From contig JACGCK010000610.1 in NCBI GenBank assembly GCA_014925825.1, positions 1 to 11,391 of the forward strand: 11,391 nucleotides of DNA. Reading direction: 5' to 3'. This DNA comes from Pholiota molesta. Its lineage: Eukaryota > Basidiomycota > Agaricomycetes > Agaricales > Strophariaceae. Under the pieces are notes generated by a model, which had not been told where the DNA came from, did no database searches, and saw only the letters and a program-made list of their open reading frames with translations. A program made the position numbers and the translations under genes. Shown here one piece after another: positions 1 to 7,321 of the stretch; within the stretch, counting starts at the first letter, position 1; every line of letters begins with the position of its first letter.

Positions 1-596
1 GGAGCAGCCGAAAGAGAAGGAGGTCGACCAGCGCGGCCGCGAGGGCGTCGAACTGCTGAACTAGCTGTCCGAATTGGCATCGAAGGTCGCCTGGGAAGAG
101 AAGTGGATGCCGAAGCCAGGCGCTGTTGGTTTGCCTGGCTCGTATTCAATCCCTGGAATCCAAGACTCGGAAAGGATGTGCGCTGCGGGTGGGAAAGGCC
201 AGCCTGAGTGGATTGTTGTTGGACGGGCATCATGGGTGCTCGATGTTGAGAAAGACTTGGATGTCCCATTCCGATACTCCCAGAAAAAGAAGTGCTTGAA
301 GGATCAGCAAGACCTCCACTGAGCCTAGTACTTTGGTAGGCAGGGATCGACGGAAGGACTGATGACTGTGTGCCACGAGGGACATATGCAGTTACAGATG
401 GCCTCATCTGCTGCTGAGATGGAGAAGGTGCAGGAAGGCCAGTGGGAAGAGACACCGCTGTGATGGGCAACGGCTGCGACAGTTGTGCCGTAGTTGAAGT
501 CATACTAGATGGACGTTGGGACCTCAAGCGCCCCAGAAGGGAATGGAGCTGATCAAGCTCATGCGGAGACAAATTTTCATCGTTGACCTCTTCCAT
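1..596 (-). CDS. Partial Ser/Pro/Gln-rich hypothetical protein, N-terminal 198 codons
   Basis: Reading the minus strand from the ATG at 596-594 gives 198 codons without a stop; the frame leaves the window at position 1, so the C-terminus is missing. The protein starts MEEVNDENLSPHELDQL, a short acidic and probably helical segment. After that it is low-complexity: rich in Ser, Pro, Gln and Thr, with a QQQ run near residue 78 and motifs such as AYVPRGTQSS and NQQRLASASTSLPRRPS. The last part is basic (RRPRGRAGRPPS), which could be a nuclear localisation or nucleic-acid-binding patch. I see no catalytic motif, signal peptide or membrane segment. The first ATG is used because it precedes the whole open frame and a TATA-like box lies about 120 bp behind it. 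A conserved, perhaps transposon-linked, multicopy basidiomycete family is possible, but I cannot name it. The gene is real with fair confidence; its function is unknown. Confidence 0.68.
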   Translation of the reverse strand, partial: MEEVNDENLSPHELDQLHSLLGRLRSQRPSSMTSTTAQLSQPLPITAVSLPTGLPAPSPSQQQMRPSVTAYVPRGTQSSVLPSIPAYQSTRLSGGLADPSSTSFSGSIGMGHPSLSQHRAPMMPVQQQSTQAGLSHPQRTSFPSLGFQGLNTSQANQQRLASASTSLPRRPSMPIRTASSAVRRPRGRAGRPPSLSAA

Positions 597-712
597 GGGC
601 CTAACAAGGGTGAATAATCGGTGAATAAATCGAAGAGTGTAAAAAGAATGTGCAGTGGTCTGGAACGACCAGAAGAAGACAAGGTGCGGAACTTAATATC
701 GATTGGCTTGAG

Positions 713-720
713 TATTTATA
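713..720 (-). promoter_or_regulatory. TATA-like box for the minus-strand gene
   Basis: On the minus strand the sequence reads GGGGCCTTATAAATACTC. The TATAAATA core ends about 117 bp before the ATG at 596, a plausible distance for a fungal core promoter with a short leader. This is inferred from motif and position only. Confidence 0.4.
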
Positions 721-1549
721 AGGCCCCATATTAATGAGATTCTGACCAATATGTCAGTGATTTAGTAACTAGCAGAATATGCATATGCACACGGGACATA
801 CCGTGCATTACTGGGGACGACATGAAGGCTCACCATAGTACCAGACTGATGGGAAGGCCAAATTTGGAAAATTGAGGTCTAGATTTGGCAATACTGGGGC
901 TCAGCAATTTCCAGCTGATGCCTGCCTCCTCAAGCGATCAAATGAATAATCACCGGATTCCCATTCCATGCTCTTGTAATGCAGGAAGTTTCGAGCATGT
1001 GCGATTTAATATAATGTACATTCGGTACCTATATGCTTCCACTCCGACAAAGTTCGCCGCGATCTCTCTTCTGCTGCTCGGAGCAAGCTCCAAGTCAGCC
1101 GCCCACTGGTCAGCCATGTCCAGCAGTCATGTTGCATCCTGAGCGAGACTCAGGATAACGAGCCCCATGTATGCATCCAAATGCACATTTATTCTAAGCA
1201 GCAGAAATGTGCAAGAAACTGTGCTGGAAGAGCGTGCTCGCCTCCACACTGGCAAGCACGAGGCAGTTTGCACGTAGTGCGCGCTTGCGGGTACGAGTGC
1301 TGTGCTTAGAACATGTACATACGTACTCTCATTTCGTGCCTGTATTACCAAATCTTGCAACTGTACATAAGTAAAGAAGCGCATCCTGTCGATCAATCAT
1401 CAAGCGCCCAAATTGGCGCTGGCTGTCTGAGTCGGTCTGTAAATCAGGCCAACTTATGTAGTATCTTGTTAGATCTCGCCGGCAGATCTCGGCATCCGCA
1501 ACGAACCAGTCTGAATCACGTGTCCAAGTAAGATCCCACCACGCTACAC
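721..1549. other. Intergenic stretch, no supported gene
   Basis: Short open frames occur on both strands (for example 885-1142 plus and 1127-1396 minus), but none has a recognisable domain or coding-like composition. A perfect 8-bp stem with a 5-base loop lies at 1136-1156 (ATCCTGAG / CTCAGGAT). A CACGTG E-box-type palindrome lies at 1517-1522, upstream of the helicase-bearing element. Neither can be given a function from the sequence alone. Confidence 0.5.
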
Positions 1550-1561
1550 CTACGACAGAAC
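1550..1561 (+). repeat. Left 12-bp direct repeat (putative target-site duplication)
   Basis: CTACGACAGAAC occurs here and again, exactly, at 2229-2240. Each copy lies immediately outside an inverted repeat. The true duplication may be 9-12 bp, since the outermost bases could match by chance. Confidence 0.6.
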
Positions 1562-1562
1562 T

Positions 1563-1603
1563 AGGCCGATGGACCGACCTGTCTACGAAGATGAATCTGT
1601 CGA
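1563..1603. repeat. Left terminal inverted repeat of the helicase-bearing element
   Basis: Reverse complement of the sequence at 2191-2228. The best-matched core runs from the CCTGTCTA segment to the CTGTCGA end. The outer bases (AGGCCGATGGACCG against AGACCGGAAGCCG) are similar with mismatches and a gap. Confidence 0.55.
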
Positions 1604-1735
1604 TAGACAGGCCGGATTTTCTCGCAGAAATTCCTCGTAGCGCGCATTTCCCACGATATTCTTGCGGGGAACCCTAATATAGTAACCCTGATTTTGACCT
1701 CTCCTGAACACGAAGTCACGTTATTGTCAACAGAG

Positions 1736-1750
1736 CGCGTCGCGACGCGT
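1736..1750. promoter_or_regulatory. CG-rich palindrome containing an ACGCGT (MCB-like) site
   Basis: CGCGTCGCGACGCG (1736-1749) is a perfect 14-bp palindrome. It overlaps ACGCGT at 1745-1750, the core of the yeast MluI cell-cycle box bound by MBF. It lies about 65 bp upstream of the helicase fragment ATG, as expected for a promoter element of a DNA-metabolism gene. This is inference from the motif; a chance CG-rich palindrome is possible. Confidence 0.25.
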
Positions 1751-2190
1751 CGAGGGCAGTTGAACCATCCCTGTGCTAGCTCTCCCCTGGACTCTCTGGG
1801 CTCTGGAACTATTATGGACGATGCTGAATCTCTCGAACATGAACTCGATCGCATACGGCAACTCCCAAATGATCTCGTTCGATCAGAATTCGATGCGCTT
1901 ATTTCCGCTGAACTTGCGCCGCCGGCTTCTTTCTGGGAATCCTATAACGAAGAGCAAATTACGATTGGCCTTCGAGCGTGTCTTCTTCTCTGGAAAGCTA
2001 CATCTGGGCGCCTCGTTCCACGAGAATTTCAGCTTCAGGCGACAATTGCTCTATTTTCTGGACTAGACTGCCTTGTCGACGTCGGTACTGGCTATGGAAA
2101 GACTCTCTGCATGATACTTCCATGTTTACTTTGTCCAGAGAACATCTACATTATTGTCTCTCCTTTGAAGCGACTCCAGGCTGTTCAGGT

Positions 2191-2228
2191 TCGACAGATT
2201 CATCTTCATAGACAGGCCGGCTTCCGGT
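2191..2228. repeat. Right terminal inverted repeat of the helicase-bearing element
   Basis: Partner of the repeat at 1563-1603. It begins TCGACAGATTCATCTTC exactly where similarity to helicase ends, showing that the captured fragment stops at the element boundary. Confidence 0.55.
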
Positions 2229-2240
2229 CTACGACAGAAC
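2229..2240 (+). repeat. Right 12-bp direct repeat (putative target-site duplication)
   Basis: CTACGACAGAAC, identical to 1550-1561, directly outside the right inverted repeat. Confidence 0.6.
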
Positions 2241-2459
2241 AACCCTGAACGTTTGAACAGTCGTCAGGCCTAGCAGGTCTCACTTCGCTCAATCTCTTGA
2301 GTCCTAATAGTCATCACCGTAAGGGCAGCGATGCCACTTCCCTAACGGATGTAGAGTCTGTTGAACTCCGGCATGTTGCATCAACCAGGAGCTCTTTGAC
2401 ACATGTTGACTATCATTCGCCTGCCAGTCCTCAGATCACAGCGCCCGACGCGACTACTT

Positions 2460-2545
2460 CGAGTGAGAAGCAGGGGAAGGAGAAGGAAAACGAGAAGGAG
2501 AAAGAGAAAGATGGGAAGAAGAAGAAAGGCAAGAAGGGAGACGAG
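2460..2545 (+). other. Purine-rich low-complexity tract in ATPase exon 1
   Basis: A run of AAG/GAG/GAA codons encodes an alternating Lys/Glu stretch (EKENEKEKEKDGKKKKGKKG) before the conserved N-terminal region. Variable charged linkers are common at the N-terminus of fungal PMC1 proteins. The strong purine strand bias explains the antisense Leu/Phe-rich open frame here, which is not a gene. Confidence 0.6.
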
Positions 2546-3501
2546 GCCGACGATGGCGAGCTCACCAAGGCGGCTCATGAACTGGAGCTCTCGCAGGATG
2601 ATGCTATTGATCCTGCCCCCTGTCATTTTAAACCGTTTCAACTCGCACATATACTCAACCCCAAAAGCCTTCCTCTTCTCACATCTCTTGGCGGCGTGAA
2701 ATCTCTATTACGGGGACTGGGTGTCGACGCAGATCGTGGGCTCTCTTCTACGTCTGCGTCAACAAACGCAGATCACGATGCTTCACGTGCTCCTCTGTTG
2801 GAAAAGACACCTGAACCTTTTGCGGGCAGCGAGAAGCTGCCAGAAATCACACTAACAGAACCTGGAGGTAAACCCGCCCCTCCAACTGTCGCCGACTACA
2901 GTGCCGCGTTTAATGCGACACTGGAAGACAGCCGGCTTGTTTTTGGCGAGAATGTTCTGCCCACACGCGCCAGCAACAATCAATGTGGCCCGCTTCGCAG
3001 GACAAGGTTTTGGTGCGTTCCGCTTCGGTTCCTTTTTTTTTTCTCGACGAAGCTCTTACATCGTTTTTAGATCCTGCTTTCAGTTGCCGCAGTTATCTCT
3101 CTAGCACTGGGTTTTTTCCAGGACTTTGGAACAGCTCGGACTCCCGGTGAGCCACCCGTCGATTGGGTCGAAGGCGTTGCCATCATGATTGCAATTGCAA
3201 TTGTTGTAAGTACCATCGTTTGGGATTTTGCATACTTTGAGGGACTCATTTAAAACCATCTAACTAGGTTGTTGTGGGATCTCTGAATGATTGGCAAAAG
3301 GAGCGCCAGTTTAAGGCTCTCAACGAACGTAAAGAAGAGCGCGGTGTCAAGGTCACACGCGACGGCGTCGAAAAAATGGTTGATATCAAGGTTCGTGCGC
3401 ATATATTCTCATTTTCGTATGACTATCGACTTTTTCTCACCTAAAACCGGATACAGGAAGTCGTCGTTGGCGACATCGCCCATCTTGAACCTGGCGAAGT
3501 T

Positions 3502-3502
3502 A
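3502..3502 (+). other. Frameshift in the actuator domain of the ATPase pseudogene
   Basis: Frame analysis: ...HLEPGEV is read up to 3501, while FLSGHNVKCDESGATGES continues from 3503 in another frame. Family members carry about five extra residues (PxDGI) between these blocks, so a small deletion that is not a multiple of three best explains it. Confidence 0.75.
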
Positions 3503-3585
3503 TTCCTATCAGGACACAACGTGAAATGTGACGAATCGGGGGCTACTGGCGAGTCGGATGCAATCAAGAAAGTGTCTTACGCCGA

Positions 3586-3593
3586 GGTTATGG
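3586..3593 (+). repeat. Left 8-bp target-site duplication of the palindromic element
   Basis: GGTTATGG, repeated at 7269-7276. Joining sequence before the second copy's partner gives GAG GTT ATG GAA CTT CGT, reading EVMELR in the ATPase frame, so one copy is extra. Confidence 0.8.
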
Positions 3594-5420
3594 CAGCCTT
3601 GTCTGTTAATATTCTACATGAAGTCATGGCTATTACCCGGATAAAAATATTGCATCCAGAGAGGTAACTACCCACCTCACCTAGCTGGCTTTGAATAATT
3701 CCGCCCATTCCTGGTGCTCGCTGCTGGTCACTGGTGGCAGTGCTACTGCCCACTGTAGCTGCCACTGCTGCTCACTGTGCTCAACAGTGCCAAGCACTGC
3801 TCGTCGCTGTTTTCAGGGTCGTCCCAAAAAGGAAGCAATCAAAAAAAGTCCAAAAGAAGAATGACAAATTTGTAAGCTGTTTTCCCCCATCATTTGTCAG
3901 CACTTGAGCATCTATCATTAGATTTGACCCATTTTGGGACTTTCTGCTCATTGGCCCATCAAATATGCCATCAAGGACCAAACACATGACCTGGTACCTA
4001 ACCACATGATCACACATGACTGCAAATGAGGCAGGGACCCTCCTAGGGGTGGGAAATGCCTAAAATAGCATTTTCCCAATATTATTGGAAATGCATCTGG
4101 GTAGCTGGTGCACCCTATATGGGACCCACAGGGACCATATTATACCGAAAGATGGGGAATTAAATTATAAATCCACCTGTGAAGGATTCATATGGATAGC
4201 ATTATTGGTTCAGGCCCTAGAAGCGAATTACTATTTGGGTGAAATAAGCGCACACATTGATGGCTGTTTTCCTCAACAACCGCCCGGTCGTTTTCAATGA
4301 TCCAAGTATCTGGCTGTAGGTATTAGAAGCGCGCTTCGAACGCGTTCTTGATCATAATTTTCCGTCCGTTTCTCGGTCCGTAAAACGCTCCGGATATATT
4401 TGCGCTCGCACCGCATTAGCGCCGGCTACGCTTCTACTATCCGCGCGTATATTATACCATAAAATAGGTTAATAAAACACCTTTCCAACGGTACCCTACT
4501 CGTCGTGATTGAACAACTCTCCGAGGCCCTATAAAGGAAATGGTTGTTTGTAAATAGAATATTAACCGCGGATCGCGCCGGAACGCGCATAGGCTCGTTG
4601 GATTCCCCTAAATTTACCGGATTTAATGACACCCTGACTATAGGGATCAGACGCCGGGAAGGCACTGAACTGGACATGGGGATGGGCTGGATATTGCTTT
4701 GCTGGCCGGAAGATGCTATTTTTAGCGCTGCCGAGCGCGGCCTCACCCAATCCGGGCATGGATTGGTGGCACTCTCCCCCTCCCCCTCATATTGGAAATT
4801 CATTTCCTCCTCAATTCCTATCCAATTGCTGCGTTCTTTTTTCTAATATTTAATATAAATATGGTACAATGCGTCTATGACATTTACACAGCACTATAAT
4901 ACATGCAGCATTTGTTATTTCGATATCTCTGTATTTTGTACACTGCATTTGGGGTTTTCACTGTATTTATGATGCTTATTGGCACATATAGAGCGGTGGA
5001 AAGCTAGAGGCGGGTACCTACTACAACTCCTGGTAGTTTAGAAGCTACCTGGATACTGTTCTATAGCTCCATACCCATAAATAGAGAGATTGCTGTATAT
5101 CCTCTTTGATAAATCAATATCTCAACCAATACTGTAGCTATAAACAAGTTCAAGCATCCATTAAAGTATTAGACATGTCTTCTTTAGTTCTGCCACTCAA
5201 CAATGCTGTTCTCAATGCATTTCATTGGCCATATGACAAGAATGGCTAAATATAGCAGAAATAGAGGTATTTTGCCTATAGCAATTCACATAAGCACTCT
5301 AAAATTCAATGGAGGTAGGATGTTATAGCTCTCATTAATACCTTCAATTCAAGATAGGCCGGAAGGAAATAGAGTAAGTGAGTGGAAATGTATGGTGGAA
5401 TTAGTACTCAAAACATCGGA
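3594..5420 (+). repeat. Left arm of the long inverted repeat
   Basis: Pairs with about 5464-7268 in reverse complement. It has three zones. Tip, 3594-3803: several mismatches, plus an extra segment of about 25 bp near 3738-3765. Middle, about 3804-4809: no mismatch found by eye. Inner part, about 4810-5420: roughly one difference per ten bases. The middle includes a GC-rich block (about 4320-4790) with a perfect 12-bp palindrome GAAGCGCGCTTC at 4326-4337. The inner part is AT-rich. Confidence 0.85.
3715..3800. repeat. Left subterminal CACTG/CAGTG cluster
   Basis: About 85 bp contain seven copies of CACTG or its complement CAGTG, often with GCTG around them. The right end holds fewer (about 7081-7115), partly because a segment of about 25 bp is absent and one site is mutated. 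Such clusters commonly serve as transposase-binding sites in hAT elements; that role is inferred here. Confidence 0.5.
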
Positions 5421-5463
5421 CTAGGTCCAGGCTATCTATGTTACTTATCATAGACATGGTTAA
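5421..5463. other. Central loop at the palindrome axis
   Basis: The short region between the arms contains a mini-hairpin, CTATG (5436-5440) and CATAG (5449-5453), almost on the axis. There is essentially no unique spacer; extruded as a cruciform, the loop would be only a few bases to tens of bases. Confidence 0.55.
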
Positions 5464-7268
5464 ATCATGTTTCAGTAGAATGTTTCCACCATATCTTGCC
5501 ACTCACTCACTCTAATTCTTTCCGGCCTATCTCTAATCGTAGATATTGATGAGAGCTATAATATCCCAGCTCTACAGAATTTTAGAATGGTTATGTGAAT
5601 TGCTATAGGCAGAATACCTCTATTTCTGCTATATTTAACCATTCTTGTCATATGGCCAATGAAATGCATTGAGGAGAGAATTGTTGAGTGGCAGAACGAA
5701 AGAAGACATGTCTAATACTCCAATGGATGCTTGAACTTGGTTATAGCTACAGTATTGGCTGAGATATGGATTTATCAAGGAGTATATACAGTGATGTCTC
5801 TCTTCATGGGTGTGGAGCTATAGAAAAGGATCCAGGTAACTTTTAAACTACCAGGAACTGTAATAGGTACTTACCTCTAGCTTTCTACCGCTCTATATGT
5901 GCCAATAAGCATCATAAATACAGTGAAAACCCCAAATGCAGTGTCCAAAATACAGAGATATCGAATTGACAGATGCTGCATGTATTATAGTGCTGTATAA
6001 ATAATATAGACCCATAGTACCATATTTATATTACATATTAAAAAAAGAACGAAGCAATTGGATAGGAATTGAGGGAGGAAATGAATTTCCAATATGAGGG
6101 GGAGGGGGAGAGTGCCACCAATCCATGCCCGGATTGGGTGAGGCCGCGCTCGGCAGCGCTAAAAATAGCATCTTCCGGCCAGCAAAGCAATATCCAGCCC
6201 ATCCCCATGTCCAGTTCAGTGCCTTCCCGGCGTCTGATCCCTATAGTCAGGGTGTCATTAAATCCGGTAAATTTAGGGGAATCCAACGAGCCTATGCGCG
6301 TTCCGGCGCGATCCGCGGTTAATATTCTATTTACAAACAACCATTTCCTTTATAGGGCCTCGGAGAGTTGTTCAATCACGACGAGTAGGGTACCGTTGGA
6401 AAGGTGTTTTATTAACCTATTTTATGGTATAATATACGCGCGGATAGTAGAAGCGTAGCCGGCGCTAATGCGGTGCGAGCGCAAATATATCCGGAGCGTT
6501 TTACGGACCGAGAAACGGACGGAAAATTATGATCAAGAACGCGTTCGAAGCGCGCTTCTAATACCTACAGCCAGATACTTGGATCATTGAAAACGACCGG
6601 GCGGTTGTTGAGGAAAACAGCCATCAATGTGTGCGCTTATTTCACCCAAATAGTAATTCGCTTCTAGGGCCTGAACCAATAATGCTATCCATATGAATCC
6701 TTCACAGGTGGATTTATAATTTAATTCCCCATCTTTCGGTATAATATGGTCCCTGTGGGTCCCATATAGGGTGCACCAGCTACCCAGATGCATTTCCAAT
6801 AATATTGGGAAAATGCTATTTTAGGCATTTCCCACCCCTAGGAGGGTCCCTGCCTCATTTGCAGTCATGTGTGATCATGTGGTTAGGTACCAGGTCATGT
6901 GTTTGGTCCTTGATGGCATATTTGATGGGCCAATGAGCAGAAAGTCCCAAAATGGGTCAAATCTAATGATAGATGCTCAAGTGCTGACAAATGATGGGGG
7001 AAAACAGCTTACAAATTTGTCATTCTTCTTTTGGACTTTTTTTGATTGCTTCCTTTTTGGGACGACCCTGAAAACAGCGATGAGCAGTGCTCGACACTGT
7101 TGAGCACAGTGAGCAGCAGGACTGCCACAAGTGACCAGCAGCGAGCACCAGGAATGGGCGGAATTATTCAAAGTCAGCTAGGTGAGATGGGTAGTTACCT
7201 CTCTGGATGCAATATTTTTATCCGGGTAATAGCCATAGGGTTCATGCATGAGACTAGCAGACACTGGT
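5464..7268 (-). repeat. Right arm of the long inverted repeat
   Basis: Reverse complement of about 3594-5420 with the same three zones. About 6075-7080 is indistinguishable from the left arm by eye. The inner (5464-6074) and outer (7081-7268) parts are diverged. The arms share mirrored open frames (100 codons on one strand, 125-129 on the other) that match no family I know and overlap each other on opposite strands, so they are not called as genes. Confidence 0.85.
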
Positions 7269-7276
7269 GGTTATGG
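7269..7276 (+). repeat. Right 8-bp target-site duplication of the palindromic element
   Basis: GGTTATGG, identical to 3586-3593. If the element instead ends at CACTG (7266), the duplication would be GTGGTTAT, matching the hAT preference nTnnnnAn, against GAGGTTAT on the left with one mismatch. The exact boundary is therefore uncertain by two bases. Confidence 0.75.
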
Positions 7277-7320
7277 AACTTCGTCTTCAAGCGGAGGCTG
7301 CAGGCAAGGACCCCGAGCGG

Positions 7321-7321
7321 G
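7321..7321 (+). other. Frameshift before the DCFIISGSKVLEG block
   Basis: AGKDPER is read up to 7320; HTDCFIISGSK continues from 7322 in the next frame. A 2-bp deletion in an Ala codon (giving RAHTDC) is the simplest explanation. Confidence 0.7.

Larger units (their letters stand above)
1562..2228. mobile_element. Small inverted-repeat element carrying a helicase gene fragment
   Basis: The 667-bp interval is bounded by inverted repeats at about 1563-1603 and 2191-2228. The inner 25-26 bases (TCGACAGATTCATCTTC, then G or A, then TAGACAGG) match at all but one position; the outer part is imperfect. An exact 12-bp direct repeat flanks both ends. The left repeat also holds an internal hairpin (CCTGTCTA at 1578-1585 and TAGACAGG at 1604-1611). 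No transposase is encoded, so the element would be non-autonomous. The cargo is the 5' end of a RecQ-like helicase plus possible upstream DNA, which resembles gene capture by Pack-type elements. A 9-12 bp duplication would fit a Mutator-like source best, but the superfamily cannot be fixed from this copy. It sits just upstream of the calcium ATPase exon 1 and may have separated that gene from its start. Confidence 0.55.
1814..2248 (+). pseudogene. Truncated RecQ/DEAD-type DNA helicase, N-terminal fragment
   Basis: A 144-codon frame from the ATG at 1814. Residues 1-65 are an unrecognised helical leader (MDDAESLEHELDRIRQ...). Residues 69-75 (VPREFQLQ) resemble the Q/0 motif of RecQ and DEAD helicases. 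GTGYGKT at 91-97 is a Walker A (motif I). IVSPLKRLQ at 114-122 matches motif Ia. Everything after that is missing: no DEAH/DEAD box, no motifs III-VI, no RQC. The frame runs straight from residue 125 into the right inverted repeat, which encodes the unrelated tail up to the stop at 2246-2248. An intact RecQ-family helicase is several hundred residues, so this fragment could bind ATP at most and cannot unwind DNA. The open frame extends upstream to 1694, but without an ATG. The helicase assignment is firm for motifs 0, I and Ia; the exact subfamily is inferred. Confidence 0.72.
2297..3593 (+). pseudogene. PMC1: Calcium-transporting P2B ATPase (PMC1/PMCA), 5' part, exons 1-4, disrupted
   Basis: In working form this protein pumps Ca2+ out of the cytosol, into the vacuole or across the plasma membrane, using ATP. 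Exon 1 (about 2297-3012) encodes a charged N-terminus with a Lys/Glu/Asp run, then ILNPKSLPLLTSLGGVKSL and RLVFGENVLPTRAS, a signature of fungal PMC1 proteins before M1. Introns read GT-AG at 3013-3070, 3206-3267 and 3391-3456. Exon 2 encodes M1-M2 (ILLSVAAVISLALGFFQD..., VEGVAIMIAIAIV). Exon 3 holds SLNDWQKERQFKALNE. Exon 4 holds VVVGDIAHLEPGEV and the actuator loop KCDESGATGES. Lesions: no in-frame ATG anywhere in exon 1 (the TTG at 2297 may replace the start); a deletion and frame change near 2975-2985 that removes residues before QDKVL; a frameshift at about 3502 that removes roughly five residues (usual form PxDGI); and the palindromic insertion after 3593. Confident family call; non-functional. 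Confidence 0.85.
3594..7268. mobile_element. 3.675-kb palindromic (foldback-type) element, putatively non-autonomous hAT-like
   Basis: Two arms of about 1.8 kb are reverse complements around an axis near 5442; paired positions sum to about 10884 over the best-matched region. The ends read CAGCCTTGTCTG on the left and, as reverse complement, ACCAGTGTCTG on the right, imperfect but related. The flanks are an 8-bp direct repeat, the usual hAT duplication length. Clusters of CACTG/CAGTG lie just inside both ends, as expected of subterminal transposase-binding repeats. No open frame exceeds 130 codons and none resembles a transposase, so it would need help in trans. The outermost 30 bp match less well than the sequence from ATGGCTATTACCCGG inward, so a second element nested within a diverged outer one is possible. 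Insertion interrupts the ATPase just after its TGES motif. That it is a mobile insertion is well supported; the superfamily is tentative. Confidence 0.72.

Noticed and set aside
74..322. Plus-strand 82-codon open frame
   Set aside because: It has no ATG (it starts at TTG), is preceded by an in-frame stop, and lies antisense to the much longer, better-composed minus-strand frame at 1-596.
1694..1813. Extended N-terminus of the helicase frame from 1694
   Set aside because: It has no ATG start, and the stretch looks like promoter or leader DNA with a CG-rich palindrome. The ATG at 1814 opens a better-composed frame.
2381..2699. Antisense and alternate-frame basic or Leu-rich ORFs across ATPase exon 1
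   Set aside because: They arise from the purine-rich Lys/Glu tract and vanish outside it.
4426..4846. 100-codon and 125-codon open frames in the palindrome arms (mirrored at 6038-6458)
   Set aside because: They overlap on opposite strands, match no known family and are identical only because the arms are. No transposase motif is present.
3624..7234. Tc1/mariner-type insertion with a TA target at the ATGGCTATT ends
   Set aside because: The flanking bases do not give a TA duplication, while an 8-bp duplication further out restores the host reading frame exactly.
3594..7268. LTR retrotransposon or Helitron
   Set aside because: The repeats are inverted, not direct; there is no reverse transcriptase, integrase, Rep or helicase domain, and no primer-binding site was seen.
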